DNA from: Ruoffia sp044336205
Lineage (GTDB): Bacteria > Bacillota > Bacilli > Lactobacillales > Aerococcaceae
DNA: 64,000 bases
Assembly: GCA_044336205.1 (NCBI GenBank)
Contig: CP172318.1
Span: 1,612,001-1,676,000 of the forward strand
Direction: 5' to 3'
The notes under the pieces were generated by a model. That model did not search any database. It saw only the letters and a program-made list of their open reading frames with translations, and was not told the origin of the DNA. Below, in pieces: positions 51,852 through 61,041 of the stretch. How positions within the stretch are numbered: the stretch's first letter is position 1; each line of letters starts with the position of its first letter. The position numbers and the translations under genes were made by a program.

Positions 51852-52652
51852 TTATTTTTTGAATAATGTTCCAATTGAATCGCCTTCTAAAATTCTGAAA
51901 ATTGAAATGGGGTCTTCACCACTTGTAATAACCATTGCTTGATTTTGGTCAAGAATTAACTGGGCTGCTTTAAGCTTTGTTGCCATTCCACCTGTAGCAA
52001 AGGATGAGCCCTTACCAGAAGCCATATTTGTTACTTGATCTGTAATCTCGTTAACTTCTTCAATTAATTTTGCCTGTGGATTCTCTTTCGGATTGGAGTC
52101 ATACAAGCCATCCACATCACTCATAATAATTAATAAGTCAACCTCACTTATTCCAGCGACGATGGCTGATAAAGTATCGTTATCGCCGAACTTAGTCATA
52201 TGGTTCAACTCGTCATCACTAATCGCATCATTCTCATTAATAATCGGAATGATTTTGCGTTTAAGCAAAGCATTCATTGTCCGCTTCACATTACGATAAG
52301 ATGTTTCGAATGTGACAACATCTCGTGTTAACAAAATTTGGGCAACAGTTTGGTCGTAATATTGGAAGAATCGACTATAGTGACCCATTAAGATACCTTG
52401 TCCAATGGCGGCCAGTGCTTGTTGTTGTTCAATTGTTTCAGGATATTCAGTCAAATTAAGATGGCTGGCTCCTACCCCTACGGCTCCTGAAGTAACAATA
52501 ATTACTTCTTTACCTTCTTGTATTAAGGTTGAACAGACAAAAGCTAAACGATCTAGCTTCTTGTAATTAATTTGGTTACCTTCAAGCATAATAGAGTTTG
52601 TTCCTATTTTAATCACAATTCGCTTGATATCTTTCATGAATGTACGTGTCAT
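51852..52652 (-). CDS. proB: Glutamate 5-kinase (short form without PUA domain)
   Basis: A 266-residue kinase that makes gamma-glutamyl phosphate. The amino acid kinase fold is complete: VIKIGTNSI, IIVTSGAVGVGASHL, NENDAISDDEL, FGDNDTLSAIVA, DVDGLYDSNPKENP and GGMATKLKAA. The C-terminal PUA domain of the roughly 365-residue form is absent, as in many lactic acid bacteria. GGAGT stands 5 bases before the ATG. First gene of proBA. Confidence 0.97.
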   Translation of the reverse strand: MTRTFMKDIKRIVIKIGTNSIMLEGNQINYKKLDRLAFVCSTLIQEGKEVIIVTSGAVGVGASHLNLTEYPETIEQQQALAAIGQGILMGHYSRFFQYYDQTVAQILLTRDVVTFETSYRNVKRTMNALLKRKIIPIINENDAISDDELNHMTKFGDNDTLSAIVAGISEVDLLIIMSDVDGLYDSNPKENPQAKLIEEVNEITDQVTNMASGKGSSFATGGMATKLKAAQLILDQNQAMVITSGEDPISIFRILEGDSIGTLFKK

Positions 52653-52752
52653 AACTTACTCCAATTCTAATTTTTCTCATCTAATTGTAACAAATATTAG
52701 CGCAAAAAGACAGAGTCATTCTAAAATTCATTAGAATAGCACTTTAAAAAGA

Positions 52753-53547
52753 TTATGGCGCAATTGCCCAGTAATTCAATGCATCATCGATGATGATTTG
52801 AGCGGGAATACCTTGAATACTAAAAAATTTGGCTGGTGAATCATTTGGGTCATTCAAATAAACTAAGCCATCTTGGTAGCCGCGAATCAACATCACATGC
52901 CCACCATCTGTAAAAGTCCCTGGTCCTACAGAAACAACGATTAAATTCCCACGTTCTAAATATTCCACCGCTTTGTAGAAGTCATTAGCCAAATCTTCAA
53001 CTTGATAGCCATATTCTTGCCCAAAGGCTTGGTAGATAGACCATGAACTTCCTTGAGAGTCGATATAATAGTTATCTCCAGCCCAAATCGCAAGGGAATC
53101 AGGACGTGTCATCTTTTCTTGGAAGTAACTATCTACCATCGCCAAGACGACAATTGCACAGCCATTCTCCCAGATTGTTTGGCTACCATCAGTTCCATAA
53201 TATTTGTCTTTCCATCTCGGGTCATTTTGGTTCATATAAGGGACATTATATTGGTCAATGTGTTGGATGTCTACATATTCCGAAGGAAATTCTGGTATAA
53301 AAACATGGCCAACTTCTTGCGCATCTATCTGATCTTCTTGAGTCTTCTGAATAATCTGGCCTTGATTCTCTAAAAGGTATTGAGCGTATTGGTCACGGAG
53401 TACATAATACTCTCGGTACTGAGTATCTGAATGAAAATACAAATAAACCATCACAACGATGCCAATCAGTATTATCACTAAAAAACTCATTAATATAAAC
53501 TTTGATGATATTGTTTGTAACGTTTGTTTTGCTTTCTTCTTCGCCAC
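52753..53547 (-). CDS. Membrane-anchored C39-like cysteine peptidase domain protein
   Basis: A 264-residue protein: one N-terminal anchor helix (about residues 17-38, FLVIILIGIVVMVYLYF), a short stalk, then an exported papain-like domain of the Peptidase_C39_2 type. The NVPYMNQNDPRW opening, the Cys in ENGCAIVVLAM, the His in GGHVMLIRGY and the NDPND segment match the family's catalytic set. Likely a wall-side protease or amidase-like enzyme; substrate unknown. GGGGG is 7 bases before GTG 53547 and only 1 base before an in-frame ATG two codons upstream, so I choose the GTG. Confidence 0.82.
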   Translation of the reverse strand: MAKKKAKQTLQTISSKFILMSFLVIILIGIVVMVYLYFHSDTQYREYYVLRDQYAQYLLENQGQIIQKTQEDQIDAQEVGHVFIPEFPSEYVDIQHIDQYNVPYMNQNDPRWKDKYYGTDGSQTIWENGCAIVVLAMVDSYFQEKMTRPDSLAIWAGDNYYIDSQGSSWSIYQAFGQEYGYQVEDLANDFYKAVEYLERGNLIVVSVGPGTFTDGGHVMLIRGYQDGLVYLNDPNDSPAKFFSIQGIPAQIIIDDALNYWAIAP

Positions 53548-53604
53548 CCACATTCCCCCTTCTGTCCTAACTCATTATATAATATTAATTTACAAAACAA
53601 AGAA

Positions 53605-53637
53605 AAACTACAAGAACTATCCTGTTTCTTGCAGTTT
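53605..53637 (-). terminator. Terminator after the DJ-1-like gene
   Basis: AAACTACAAGAA (53605-53616) pairs with 53626-53637 (one G-U pair). The minus strand continues TTCTTTG. Confidence 0.75.
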
Positions 53638-53646
53638 CTCATTAGC

Positions 53647-54201
53647 TTAATTATTTTTGAATAAATAATCATATTGCATAGATTCTCTCAACTCTTGACT
53701 ATTACCGCCTAAGATATCTACTATCGTGTAGGCGAATTCTAAAGCCACTCCCGCTCCTCTAGCTGTAATGATATGACCATCGACGACAACGGTTGCGTCT
53801 TTTTGATGGTCCCCTTGTTGGAGTTGGTCTTCAAGCCCTGGAAAGTGGGTAAATTTTATATTTTTAAGTAAATTTGCCTCTTCCAAGACAATGGGTGCTG
53901 CACAAATCGCTGCAACAAATTGACTCGAAGCATTCACGTTTTGAATGCTTTCTATGACTATTGGATTATCCCTTAAATTCTCAGCACCAGGCAAGCCTCC
54001 CGGTAATAAGATGACGTCATAATCGGTTAAAGTCTCTTCCAATACATAATCAGATTTGACCGTAATATTATGCGATCCTGTTACAAATTCACTCAAACCA
54101 TAAGTATCTACTTGGAAATTAGCTCGCCTTAAAATATCTATCGGAGCAATCGCTTCAATTTCTTCAAAACCTTCAGCTAAAATGACCGCAATTTTCTTCA
54201 T
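53647..54201 (-). CDS. DJ-1/YajL-type protein
   Basis: A 184-residue cytosolic protein of the DJ-1/ThiJ/PfpI superfamily, closest in form to DJ-1/YajL: VILAEGFEEIEAIAPIDILRRA, ILLPGGLPGAENL and the nucleophile Cys in VAAICAAPIVL, then GRGAGVALEFAYTIVD-like text (ARGAGVALEFA). The conserved Glu is in AEGFEE. Suggested roles in the family are protein or nucleotide deglycation and redox sensing, which are debated. AGGAGAGG precedes the ATG. Confidence 0.9.
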   Translation of the reverse strand: MKKIAVILAEGFEEIEAIAPIDILRRANFQVDTYGLSEFVTGSHNITVKSDYVLEETLTDYDVILLPGGLPGAENLRDNPIVIESIQNVNASSQFVAAICAAPIVLEEANLLKNIKFTHFPGLEDQLQQGDHQKDATVVVDGHIITARGAGVALEFAYTIVDILGGNSQELRESMQYDYLFKNN

Positions 54202-54249
54202 TTTATCCTCTCCTTTTAAAATGATTATAAAAGAAATAGAGTCATAGCT

Positions 54250-55404
54250 CTAGTATTTTAAATCTGTCTGATTCAATAGTCTTGAATGCGTAGAAGGAAT
54301 TAAACTTAAGGTATTTTCATCACGCCCCTGTATTAAATAAGTTGCTTGATCATCATTGTATTGATTACTTGCGATGGCTTTAAGACTGACTGTCTTGTCT
54401 TGATTCAAGCAATTGAATAAGACATTCACTTTAACCTCTTTAAGTTCAGTCATCATGTGATAATCTCCCATACTATCACCGAATAAGGCAATCGGTTGTT
54501 GGCCGTTGTGGATGTTAGCGATGGTTGTTAATATAGTCTCAGTTTTACCATCTTTCTTAGTAATTGGGCTATCCTCATTCATCCTAGCTACAATCTTATT
54601 ATGTTCATCGAATTGATAGTTCATCCCTCGAACGTATTGACGGTCTACTTGAAAGAAATATTGGCTAGCTTGGACAACCACATCCACAGGACTTGCACTT
54701 ACAATGTATGGGATAATATTCTTTTCTTGAAAGGCTTTATATAAATCCTTTAACTCTTCTGGAGCTTTTAATCCACTTATAAACTGGCTCTCAACAATAC
54801 CTGCCTCACCAGCATGTGACGCTGGAGTTGTGTAAGTCATGCGTTCTGTCTGCTTTTGAGTCATTTCCTTCAACATATCAATTGTTAAAGCCTGAAGCTC
54901 TGCGGCTGTATATCCTTGGAACCAATAAGTTAACCACGGCCTCGCTGGTTGTCGGTTGAATTGACTATTCACATGTGTATAGTAGAACCTCAGCTTCGAT
55001 TTAAAGGCCAAGTAATTCTCATCCGTTAACAATGCTTCTCTATCCTTCTGATCCTTAGAATATAAGTCATACAAAGTTTCATAGTAGTAAACTATATCAT
55101 TAGCCAAATTCAAAGGGGTTGCTTGGGGGTAGCGTTCATTCAGTACAGTATTCATATCAAAATCCTCAGAGATAAGAATTCGACGAAAATCTGCTGGACT
55201 TAAACGATATAATAAGTGATCCATCATATAAACCATTAAATTATCTTCAATATCACCGATTACACTCGTATTGTCAAAATCAAACACAACATAAGAACGG
55301 TCTTTCATATCAACTACATCATTAGACTTGAACTCCTCAATCAATTGATTGAGTCTCTTATATAAGAAGGGTTCCCAATTCTTTTGTTCGAAATAAACTG
55401 CCAT
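54250..55404 (-). CDS. HAD-superfamily phosphatase-like protein (SerB-like core)
   Basis: A 384-residue cytosolic protein without a signal peptide. HAD motif I is VVFDFDNTSVIGD (about 40-52), motif II IVSASPVDVV, the Lys is in TKKDGKTE and motif IV is ALFGDSMGDYHMM. Between motifs I and II a large helical cap insert of about 190 residues is present. It resembles haloacid dehalogenase-like phosphoserine/phosphocholine phosphatases, which have a similar long cap. Substrate unknown. AAGGAG precedes the ATG. Confidence 0.82.
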   Translation of the reverse strand: MAVYFEQKNWEPFLYKRLNQLIEEFKSNDVVDMKDRSYVVFDFDNTSVIGDIEDNLMVYMMDHLLYRLSPADFRRILISEDFDMNTVLNERYPQATPLNLANDIVYYYETLYDLYSKDQKDREALLTDENYLAFKSKLRFYYTHVNSQFNRQPARPWLTYWFQGYTAAELQALTIDMLKEMTQKQTERMTYTTPASHAGEAGIVESQFISGLKAPEELKDLYKAFQEKNIIPYIVSASPVDVVVQASQYFFQVDRQYVRGMNYQFDEHNKIVARMNEDSPITKKDGKTETILTTIANIHNGQQPIALFGDSMGDYHMMTELKEVKVNVLFNCLNQDKTVSLKAIASNQYNDDQATYLIQGRDENTLSLIPSTHSRLLNQTDLKY

Positions 55405-55530
55405 CTTACTCTCCTTTAATCTAGTATTAATTGTATCTTACCACCTTTATAGTCACAATGTTAGAGTAATTATTCAATCTATCCTATAATAGATAGTACA
55501 AAGATGATCAGTCATATAGGAGGAAAGCTC

Positions 55531-56166
55531 ATGGTTCAACTACAACATAATGATACGATTTTATTCATTGGTGACAGTATTACAGATGCTGGAAGGCGGG
55601 AATACTTTGGGGCAAACCTTGGTCAAGGCTATGTCAGCATGGTTGCGGGACACTTGTATCGACAATATATTCCATTACAACTAAACATTATCAATAAAGG
55701 CGTCGGCGGTGATCGCTTGGCTGACTTAGTCCAACGTTGGGAGATTGATTGCTTAAACTTAAAACCAAATGTCGTATCTATCCAAATAGGTATCAATGAT
55801 ATCTGGCACCGAATTTCAGCAGGCTTACCTTATATGGAAACGATTGTTCAACAGTTTAAAGATAATTATGATTACTTATTGAAGACCTTAAAGAAAGCCA
55901 ACATCCAAATAATCTTACTTGAACCTTATGTTCTGCCCTATCCTGAAAAACGTACAGAATGGCGTCCCTATGTTGATAAAATGATTGATATTATTCATGA
56001 ACTAGCTGAAGAATATGGGGCTACTCTGGTTAGATTAGACACCCCATTGAATCAAGCTGGTAGTCATTTAACTTATGAAGCCATAACAGGAGTAGATGGT
56101 GTTCATCCAACGAGCTTAGGCCATGCTTTTATTGCAGACTGTTGGTTAAGAGACACATCACTCTAG
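55531..56166 (+). CDS. SGNH/GDSL-family hydrolase
   Basis: A 211-residue cytosolic esterase or lipase of the SGNH fold. Block I is FIGDSITDAGR (Ser nucleophile), block II NKGVGGDRLADL, block III IQIGINDIW (Asn) and block V GVDGVHPTSLGH (Asp and His). The sequence is like the rhamnogalacturonan acetylesterase-type, signal-less members common in Firmicutes, so carbohydrate deacetylation is possible. ATG 55531 follows AGGAGG by 7 bases; an upstream ATG nine codons earlier overlaps that RBS. Confidence 0.9.
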   Translation: MVQLQHNDTILFIGDSITDAGRREYFGANLGQGYVSMVAGHLYRQYIPLQLNIINKGVGGDRLADLVQRWEIDCLNLKPNVVSIQIGINDIWHRISAGLPYMETIVQQFKDNYDYLLKTLKKANIQIILLEPYVLPYPEKRTEWRPYVDKMIDIIHELAEEYGATLVRLDTPLNQAGSHLTYEAITGVDGVHPTSLGHAFIADCWLRDTSL

Positions 56167-56191
56167 TAATTAATCACTCATTAAAGCAAAA

Positions 56192-56231
56192 AGAACTTAC
56201 TAACTGGATTTTTCATCATTTAGTAAGTTCT
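56192..56231. terminator. Bidirectional terminator
   Basis: A 12-bp perfect stem (56192-56203 and 56220-56231, AGAACTTACTAA) lies between convergent genes, with TTTTTGC on the minus strand. Confidence 0.85.
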
Positions 56232-56245
56232 ATCTTTATTTATAT

Positions 56246-57202
56246 TTAATTTTTACTAGCCATGAACCATTCATTCACTCTTAAAGATAATTCTGAGATA
56301 AATAATTCTGCCGCTTCTTCATCTCGAACCATCACAATGGTCGTATACATAGGTTGATCACCTTCATAGAATATACCACTATCATTCAACATATTCTCAT
56401 AACGCCCGTACTTTGTCGCCATAGGATTAACAAATAAGGAGAAGAATTGTTTCGGGGACGTTTGCATCATCAAGTCAGTAACGACTTCGTAAGTAGAATC
56501 TAAGGCAATCTTTTGTAATGAGAGGTTCATAAGATAAGCCGATCCGTAATTATCATAATAATAAATCTCTGGTACATCATAGAACCCAACAAAATCCAAT
56601 AAACCATCTCTAAAACTACCAAAATTATTAACATAATAATAATATAAAATCATTGATGCTGTATTATCAGAGTAGACAATCGCTTGATAAGCTAGTTCAT
56701 CTAAAGGATAGTAATCTTGTTTAGGATTGGCTGTAATATTCCCTGCTCCATCTTGAAAATACTCATCAATATAGGGTAATTCCGACTCCCAACTTAGTAC
56801 ACCTTGATTAATTAAATCAACGAACATAGCCACCATAGGCACTTTGTACAGACTGGCTACAATCATTTGCTCATCTTCATTAATTAACACTTCCTCACCT
56901 GATATTAAGTTAGTGTAGGCAAAACCAATTTGACTCTCGTCAATCTGATATTCAGCCATTAATTCATAGATAATCTCTTCCAATGATTGGTATTGACTCA
57001 CATCTAAGGGTTCAACGTTTAAATTTTCCATCGCATTGTAATCATATACTTCACTCTTTTTTTCATCTTCCTGATTAGCTTCTTCTTGGGAATTTTGAAT
57101 TAAAGATTGAGATAATCCTTGCGCTTGGATAGTTATGCTAAAACTTGGAATAAGTAACATAATTACAATAATGGTTTGACCAATTTTCTGTAAATAATTC
57201 AT
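56246..57202 (-). CDS. Secreted class A beta-lactamase-related serine hydrolase
   Basis: A 318-residue exported protein with signal peptide (LQKIGQTIIVIMLLIPSFS, cut near IQAQG). It has a short Glu/Asp-rich linker, then the class A beta-lactamase fold. The catalytic Ser-x-x-Lys is in VASLYKVPM, SDN in VYSDNTASM, and Lys-x-Gly appears as ATKYGRY rather than the usual KTG. The omega-loop Glu166 equivalent is not clear, so a wall-modifying esterase or D-Ala-related peptidase is as likely as beta-lactam hydrolysis. The motifs, unlike those in the zinc-ribbon protein at 21534-23399, look functional. RBS AGGAAG. Confidence 0.85.
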   Translation of the reverse strand: MNYLQKIGQTIIVIMLLIPSFSITIQAQGLSQSLIQNSQEEANQEDEKKSEVYDYNAMENLNVEPLDVSQYQSLEEIIYELMAEYQIDESQIGFAYTNLISGEEVLINEDEQMIVASLYKVPMVAMFVDLINQGVLSWESELPYIDEYFQDGAGNITANPKQDYYPLDELAYQAIVYSDNTASMILYYYYVNNFGSFRDGLLDFVGFYDVPEIYYYDNYGSAYLMNLSLQKIALDSTYEVVTDLMMQTSPKQFFSLFVNPMATKYGRYENMLNDSGIFYEGDQPMYTTIVMVRDEEAAELFISELSLRVNEWFMASKN

Positions 57203-57490
57203 AAAATGCTTCCTTTCAAAAGTTACAATAACAATTATATCAGTCTTTTTTAAAATGATACTTAATAATTATGAATTTAATGTAAAGTAATTTGAAAGTA
57301 ATCACAACTTTTTTCAGCACGATCATTTATTAAATTACTACATACTTTCAAATAATATTGACCTTTCAATAAAAAAATTTATATAATGAATTTTTAACAG
57401 AAAATACTTATCAACCGCAAGTGCACATTGTTTGAATCATGATAAAATTTATTATAATATTGTGTTGATAAAGCTTTAAGGAGGCTAATA

Positions 57491-58006
57491 ATGGTTAAAA
57501 TTGCAACAGTTATTACTGATTTATTCGAAGATTCAGAGTTTACAGAACCAAAGGAAGCTTTAGAAAAAGCTGGACATGAAGTGGTGACCATTGGTTTCAA
57601 AGCTGGTGAGACTGTTAAAGGTAAGCGTGGAGAGGCTGAGGTTACCCTTGATAAAGGTATTAATGACGTCGATCCGAATGACTACGACGCCTTACTTATT
57701 CCGGGTGGATTTTCTCCCGACCAATTAAGAAAAGATGACCAAGTTTTAGACTTTGTCCGTCATTTTGCAGTGAACCGCAAGTGGATTTACTCTATCTGCC
57801 ATGGTCCACAATTATTAGTTAATGCTGGTGTTTTACAAGGTAAAAATATTACTGCCGTTAAGCAAGTTGCTATTGACGTAATTAATGCAGGTGCTAACTT
57901 CTTTGACCAAGAAGTAGTTATAGATGATGTAGGCAAACTCATCTCAAGTCGTACCCCTGAAGACATACCAGCATTCAACCAAGCCATCGTAGATAGCTTA
58001 AAATAA
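57491..58006 (+). CDS. PfpI/YraA-type DJ-1 superfamily protein
   Basis: A 171-residue cytosolic protein of the PfpI branch: VITDLFEDSEFTEPKEAL, ALLIPGGFSPDQLR, the nucleophile elbow SICHGPQLL with Cys-His, and the closing SSRTPEDIPAFNQAIVD. PfpI proteins are reported as proteases or glyoxalase/deglycase-like stress enzymes; the activity here is unknown. AAGGAGG is 8 bases before the ATG. The 288 bp upstream is AT-rich, with a TATAAT at 57453-57458 as possible -10. Confidence 0.92.
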   Translation: MVKIATVITDLFEDSEFTEPKEALEKAGHEVVTIGFKAGETVKGKRGEAEVTLDKGINDVDPNDYDALLIPGGFSPDQLRKDDQVLDFVRHFAVNRKWIYSICHGPQLLVNAGVLQGKNITAVKQVAIDVINAGANFFDQEVVIDDVGKLISSRTPEDIPAFNQAIVDSLK

Positions 58007-58032
58007 TTGTCAACTTAATAGATTAAGCAAGT

Positions 58033-58071
58033 AACCGCCCAAACAATCACTGAGAAATGGTTTGGGCGGTT
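58033..58071. terminator. Bidirectional terminator between pfpI-like and amylase genes
   Basis: AACCGCCCAAAC (58033-58044) pairs perfectly with 58060-58071 around a 15-base loop, then TATTTTATT. Confidence 0.88.
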
Positions 58072-58115
58072 TATTTTATTACAAGATAAATACTTTGGAT
58101 CTTTAGTTCACTTAA

Positions 58116-60035
58116 TTACTCAACTTCAAAAGGTACTATCTCACCGTCTTCGACAACTAATAACATCGTCCCACCTTCACTCAACGGGGTTAATTCTAAC
58201 TGAAGTATGGGTGTGTCAGTATCATCATCCCGCAGTACCTCATACTCTTTTTCGCTATAGTAATCTATGACAGTCGTCTCGGTAGTCAATGGAAGCTCAA
58301 CAGATAAAGGGGTATCAGATAGATTAAAAACTATGTAAACTTGTTCATCGTTATAAAAACGTTCAACAATCGTCCACCGATCAGCAACCGACTCGGTTAT
58401 CACTGACCGATCACCACGAGTAATAACATCTGAATAATCTTTTCTGAATTGAATCAGTTTCTTATAATGATTAAGAATTTCATTGTTTTCAGTCGCCTCC
58501 CAATCGAAGTCATAACGATTATCATAAAATGGCCAATTATTAGCACCTGATAAACCAATTTCTTCACCATAATAAATGACTGGCTGGCCTTTAGCAGTCA
58601 ATTGAAGACTTACCGCTAACTTGAACTTATCTACATCACCCGCTAAGGTATAGAGAAAACCAACTTCATCATGGCTACTTAAGAATTGGCCCACTTGTGC
58701 TGAAGATGTGATGCTTTCATTACGGCGAATTAAACGTGAATTTACTCCACGAATATCCCCATTAATAAAGTTTCGTGCATAATCTTTGAATGCAAAGTCT
58801 AAAACACTGTCCATCATTCCGGAATTCAAGTACCCTTTCGGACTTATTGCACTGGCTCCCCAAACTTCACCGATTAAGTTAAAGGTTGGGTCCAATTTGG
58901 TTAATTCATTACGGAAATGTTGCCAAGCCACATTGTCGACGTGGATAACTGTATCGACTCGAAAACTTGAGATTGCATTGCCTTTATCGGTTGTGGATAA
59001 TTCTAACCAAGCAGTCTGCCAATCAACTAATTGCTCATAAACTATTGGGTCTTCAGTTAAAAAGTCTGGTAGACCTGATAATTCTTGAGTTAATGAATCC
59101 ACTCCGGCATTTTGGCGAATCATCCCTTCAAACTTTGCCCGACTTTCTTCAATCGGATACCCTTGGGGGACTTCTTCATCATTCACGTCCACCTCTGGGT
59201 TCATCCCATACCCAGCATGGTTTAAAACAACATCCACCATAATCTTAATATCACGTTCAGCTGATGCATCAATTAATTCGTGAAAATCCTCCAAGTTACC
59301 AAAGTGCGCATTCAAACTTTCAAAATCCTCCGCCCAATAACCATGGTAGCCGTAAAATGAGCCATCACTAGAACCCGATGATACATCATACTTAATGTTA
59401 CTTACAATCGGTGAGATCCAAATCGTCGTCACACCGAGTTCTTCCAAATAGTCCAAACTCTCTGTTATCCCCTTAAAATCCCCGCCTTGATAGACCCCAC
59501 GTTGGTTATCTGCCCTTTTATAATCTAGATTATAAGGATTATTATTAGTTGGATCCCCGTCTTGGAATCGGTCCGTTAGCACAAAATATATAATTTCTTC
59601 ATCCCAACTGACACCTTTTTCGGACGAATCTGGCTCAATAACTTCAATCTCTGCTTCAGTATAATACTCATTTCCAGATTTATCTGTCGCTGTAATAGGT
59701 AGATAATATATACCTGCTTCGACATCGTAGTTCACTGATAAGGTCACTGCTCCTAGGTCAGTACTCATGACTAATTGCTTAGAACCACCCAATTGACTGG
59801 TATCTACGACAAGTTTTTCTAATTGATTCATGTCACCAGTCCATTCAACCGTTAGTAAGCTGTGTGAATTAGGTTGGATGGGTTGGTTGACTGTAGCCTC
59901 GAGTTCTTCTGTATCTTCAACCGCTTCTGCTTTCGCTATATTACTATCTAACAACGGAACAGAAATTTTGTTAGCAAAAACCAATTGAGTTGATAACAAT
60001 GGTATAAGTAATAGTTTCAATCGTTTTGATTTCAT
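58116..60035 (-). CDS. Secreted alpha-amylase-family glycoside hydrolase (GH13)
   Basis: A 639-residue exported enzyme. Signal peptide (LKLLLIPLLSTQLVFA), an Ig-like N-terminal domain (about 35-135), then the GH13 barrel: region I DVVLNHAGY, region II FRVDTVIHV with the nucleophile Asp, region III LIGEVWG with the acid/base Glu, region IV FLSSHDEVGF, and a C-terminal beta domain. The FVLTDRFQDGDPTNN opening is typical of alpha-amylases and neopullulanase-like enzymes of Firmicutes. There is no LPXTG or starch-binding module, so it is probably free. ATG 60035 follows GGAGG by 5 bases. A cre-like site at the promoter suggests CcpA repression by glucose. Confidence 0.92.
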   Translation of the reverse strand: MKSKRLKLLLIPLLSTQLVFANKISVPLLDSNIAKAEAVEDTEELEATVNQPIQPNSHSLLTVEWTGDMNQLEKLVVDTSQLGGSKQLVMSTDLGAVTLSVNYDVEAGIYYLPITATDKSGNEYYTEAEIEVIEPDSSEKGVSWDEEIIYFVLTDRFQDGDPTNNNPYNLDYKRADNQRGVYQGGDFKGITESLDYLEELGVTTIWISPIVSNIKYDVSSGSSDGSFYGYHGYWAEDFESLNAHFGNLEDFHELIDASAERDIKIMVDVVLNHAGYGMNPEVDVNDEEVPQGYPIEESRAKFEGMIRQNAGVDSLTQELSGLPDFLTEDPIVYEQLVDWQTAWLELSTTDKGNAISSFRVDTVIHVDNVAWQHFRNELTKLDPTFNLIGEVWGASAISPKGYLNSGMMDSVLDFAFKDYARNFINGDIRGVNSRLIRRNESITSSAQVGQFLSSHDEVGFLYTLAGDVDKFKLAVSLQLTAKGQPVIYYGEEIGLSGANNWPFYDNRYDFDWEATENNEILNHYKKLIQFRKDYSDVITRGDRSVITESVADRWTIVERFYNDEQVYIVFNLSDTPLSVELPLTTETTVIDYYSEKEYEVLRDDDTDTPILQLELTPLSEGGTMLLVVEDGEIVPFEVE

Positions 60036-60050
60036 AGATACCTCCATTAA

Positions 60051-60095
60051 TTAAAGCGCTTACTAAATTATAACTGGTATTTTCTCTACTAGCAA
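60051..60095 (-). promoter_or_regulatory. Amylase promoter with overlapping cre-like site
   Basis: On the minus strand: -35 TTGCTA (60090-60095), 17-bp spacer, -10 TATAAT (60067-60072), then AGTAAGCGCTTTAA (60051-60064), which fits the catabolite-responsive element core AA.CG.T with two mismatches at the edges. A cre at the start site is a typical place for CcpA repression. Confidence 0.65.
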
Positions 60096-60141
60096 TAAAC
60101 TGTATTTACCCAAAAAATTTACTAAGTAAATACAGTTTATT
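60094..60141. repeat. Perfect 16-bp inverted repeat between degV and the amylase gene
   Basis: AATAAACTGTATTTAC (60094-60109) is repeated in inverted form at 60126-60141 with a 16-base centre. It touches the amylase -35 box. It could be a weak terminator for degV, though no T run follows the stem on the minus strand, or an operator for the amylase promoter. Confidence 0.65.
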
Positions 60142-60165
60142 TTAAATGTTTCTAATGAACATTTA

Positions 60166-61017
60166 TTAAGCTCTCTCTATCCCACCCCAGCCAATCGCTC
60201 CAGGACCACTATGACTAGAGATTACTGCTCCTGTGTCCATCCATCGAGCATCTTTAACTCCATACGAACTCGCAATATCTAAAACTAACTGTTTGTGTGC
60301 CGGATCAACGCCCGGAGAGCCACCTAATATAACCGTTTCAGGATCAATATCGTATGTTGTAAAGAAATTTGTCAGTGCTTTCTTTAAGCTACGTTCAAAT
60401 GACCCACGATATTTCTTACCTGCGACAAGATAGCCGTCTTCCAATACAACCGTTGGTTGAATATTTAGCAGATTCGCACCAAAGAAAGCAAGCGTTGACA
60501 CGCGACCTCCAGCTTTCAAGTAAAGCAAGGTCTTAGGCATGAAGAAGAATCGAGTCCGTTCTCGAATGTTTTCCACATAGCTTACAATATCTTCTGGAGT
60601 TGCTCCTGGGTGGTCTTCAATATATTCAGCTGTTGCTTTAATAATCATCGTCAAGCCGGCTGTTACATTTTTACTATCGATTAACGTAATATGTTCAAAC
60701 TCTTCCGAAGCAATTCGAGCGGAATTGAAGGACACGGTCGTTACGGAAGAATAGGCAATGTGAATAATATGAGCATCAGGATATTTATCAAAGATTTTTT
60801 GGAATACTTGACTGTTATCGTTCGGTGTTGACCCTGATGTTTTAGGTAACTCATTCGTTTTCTCATAATATTTATACACTTTCTCAACTTCAAAGCTCCC
60901 ATCAGGATAAGTCTTATCCCCCATCGTTACATGCATTGGAATCACATGGATGTTATATTTTTCAACTAGATCTTTGGGTATATCGGACCCACTTTCTGTC
61001 GTAATGATATATTTCAA
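60166..61017 (-). CDS. DegV-family fatty-acid-binding protein
   Basis: A 283-residue cytosolic protein of the DegV/FakB family, which binds a fatty acid and can present it to the FakA kinase. Seen: ITTESGSDIPKDLVEKYNI, PMHVTMGDKTY, KTSGSTPNDN (conserved Ser/Thr of the binding site), IHIAYSSVTTVSFNSA, IDSKNVTAG and LLYLKAGGRVS. The start codon is TTG (61015-61017), 7 bases after AGGAGA. Whether it serves phospholipid synthesis here is inference. It ends the operon ywbE-mgtC-degV. Confidence 0.92.
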   Translation of the reverse strand: MKYIITTESGSDIPKDLVEKYNIHVIPMHVTMGDKTYPDGSFEVEKVYKYYEKTNELPKTSGSTPNDNSQVFQKIFDKYPDAHIIHIAYSSVTTVSFNSARIASEEFEHITLIDSKNVTAGLTMIIKATAEYIEDHPGATPEDIVSYVENIRERTRFFFMPKTLLYLKAGGRVSTLAFFGANLLNIQPTVVLEDGYLVAGKKYRGSFERSLKKALTNFFTTYDIDPETVILGGSPGVDPAHKQLVLDIASSYGVKDARWMDTGAVISSHSGPGAIGWGGIERA

Positions 61018-61041
61018 AGCAATCTCTCCTTTTATTTTTTA

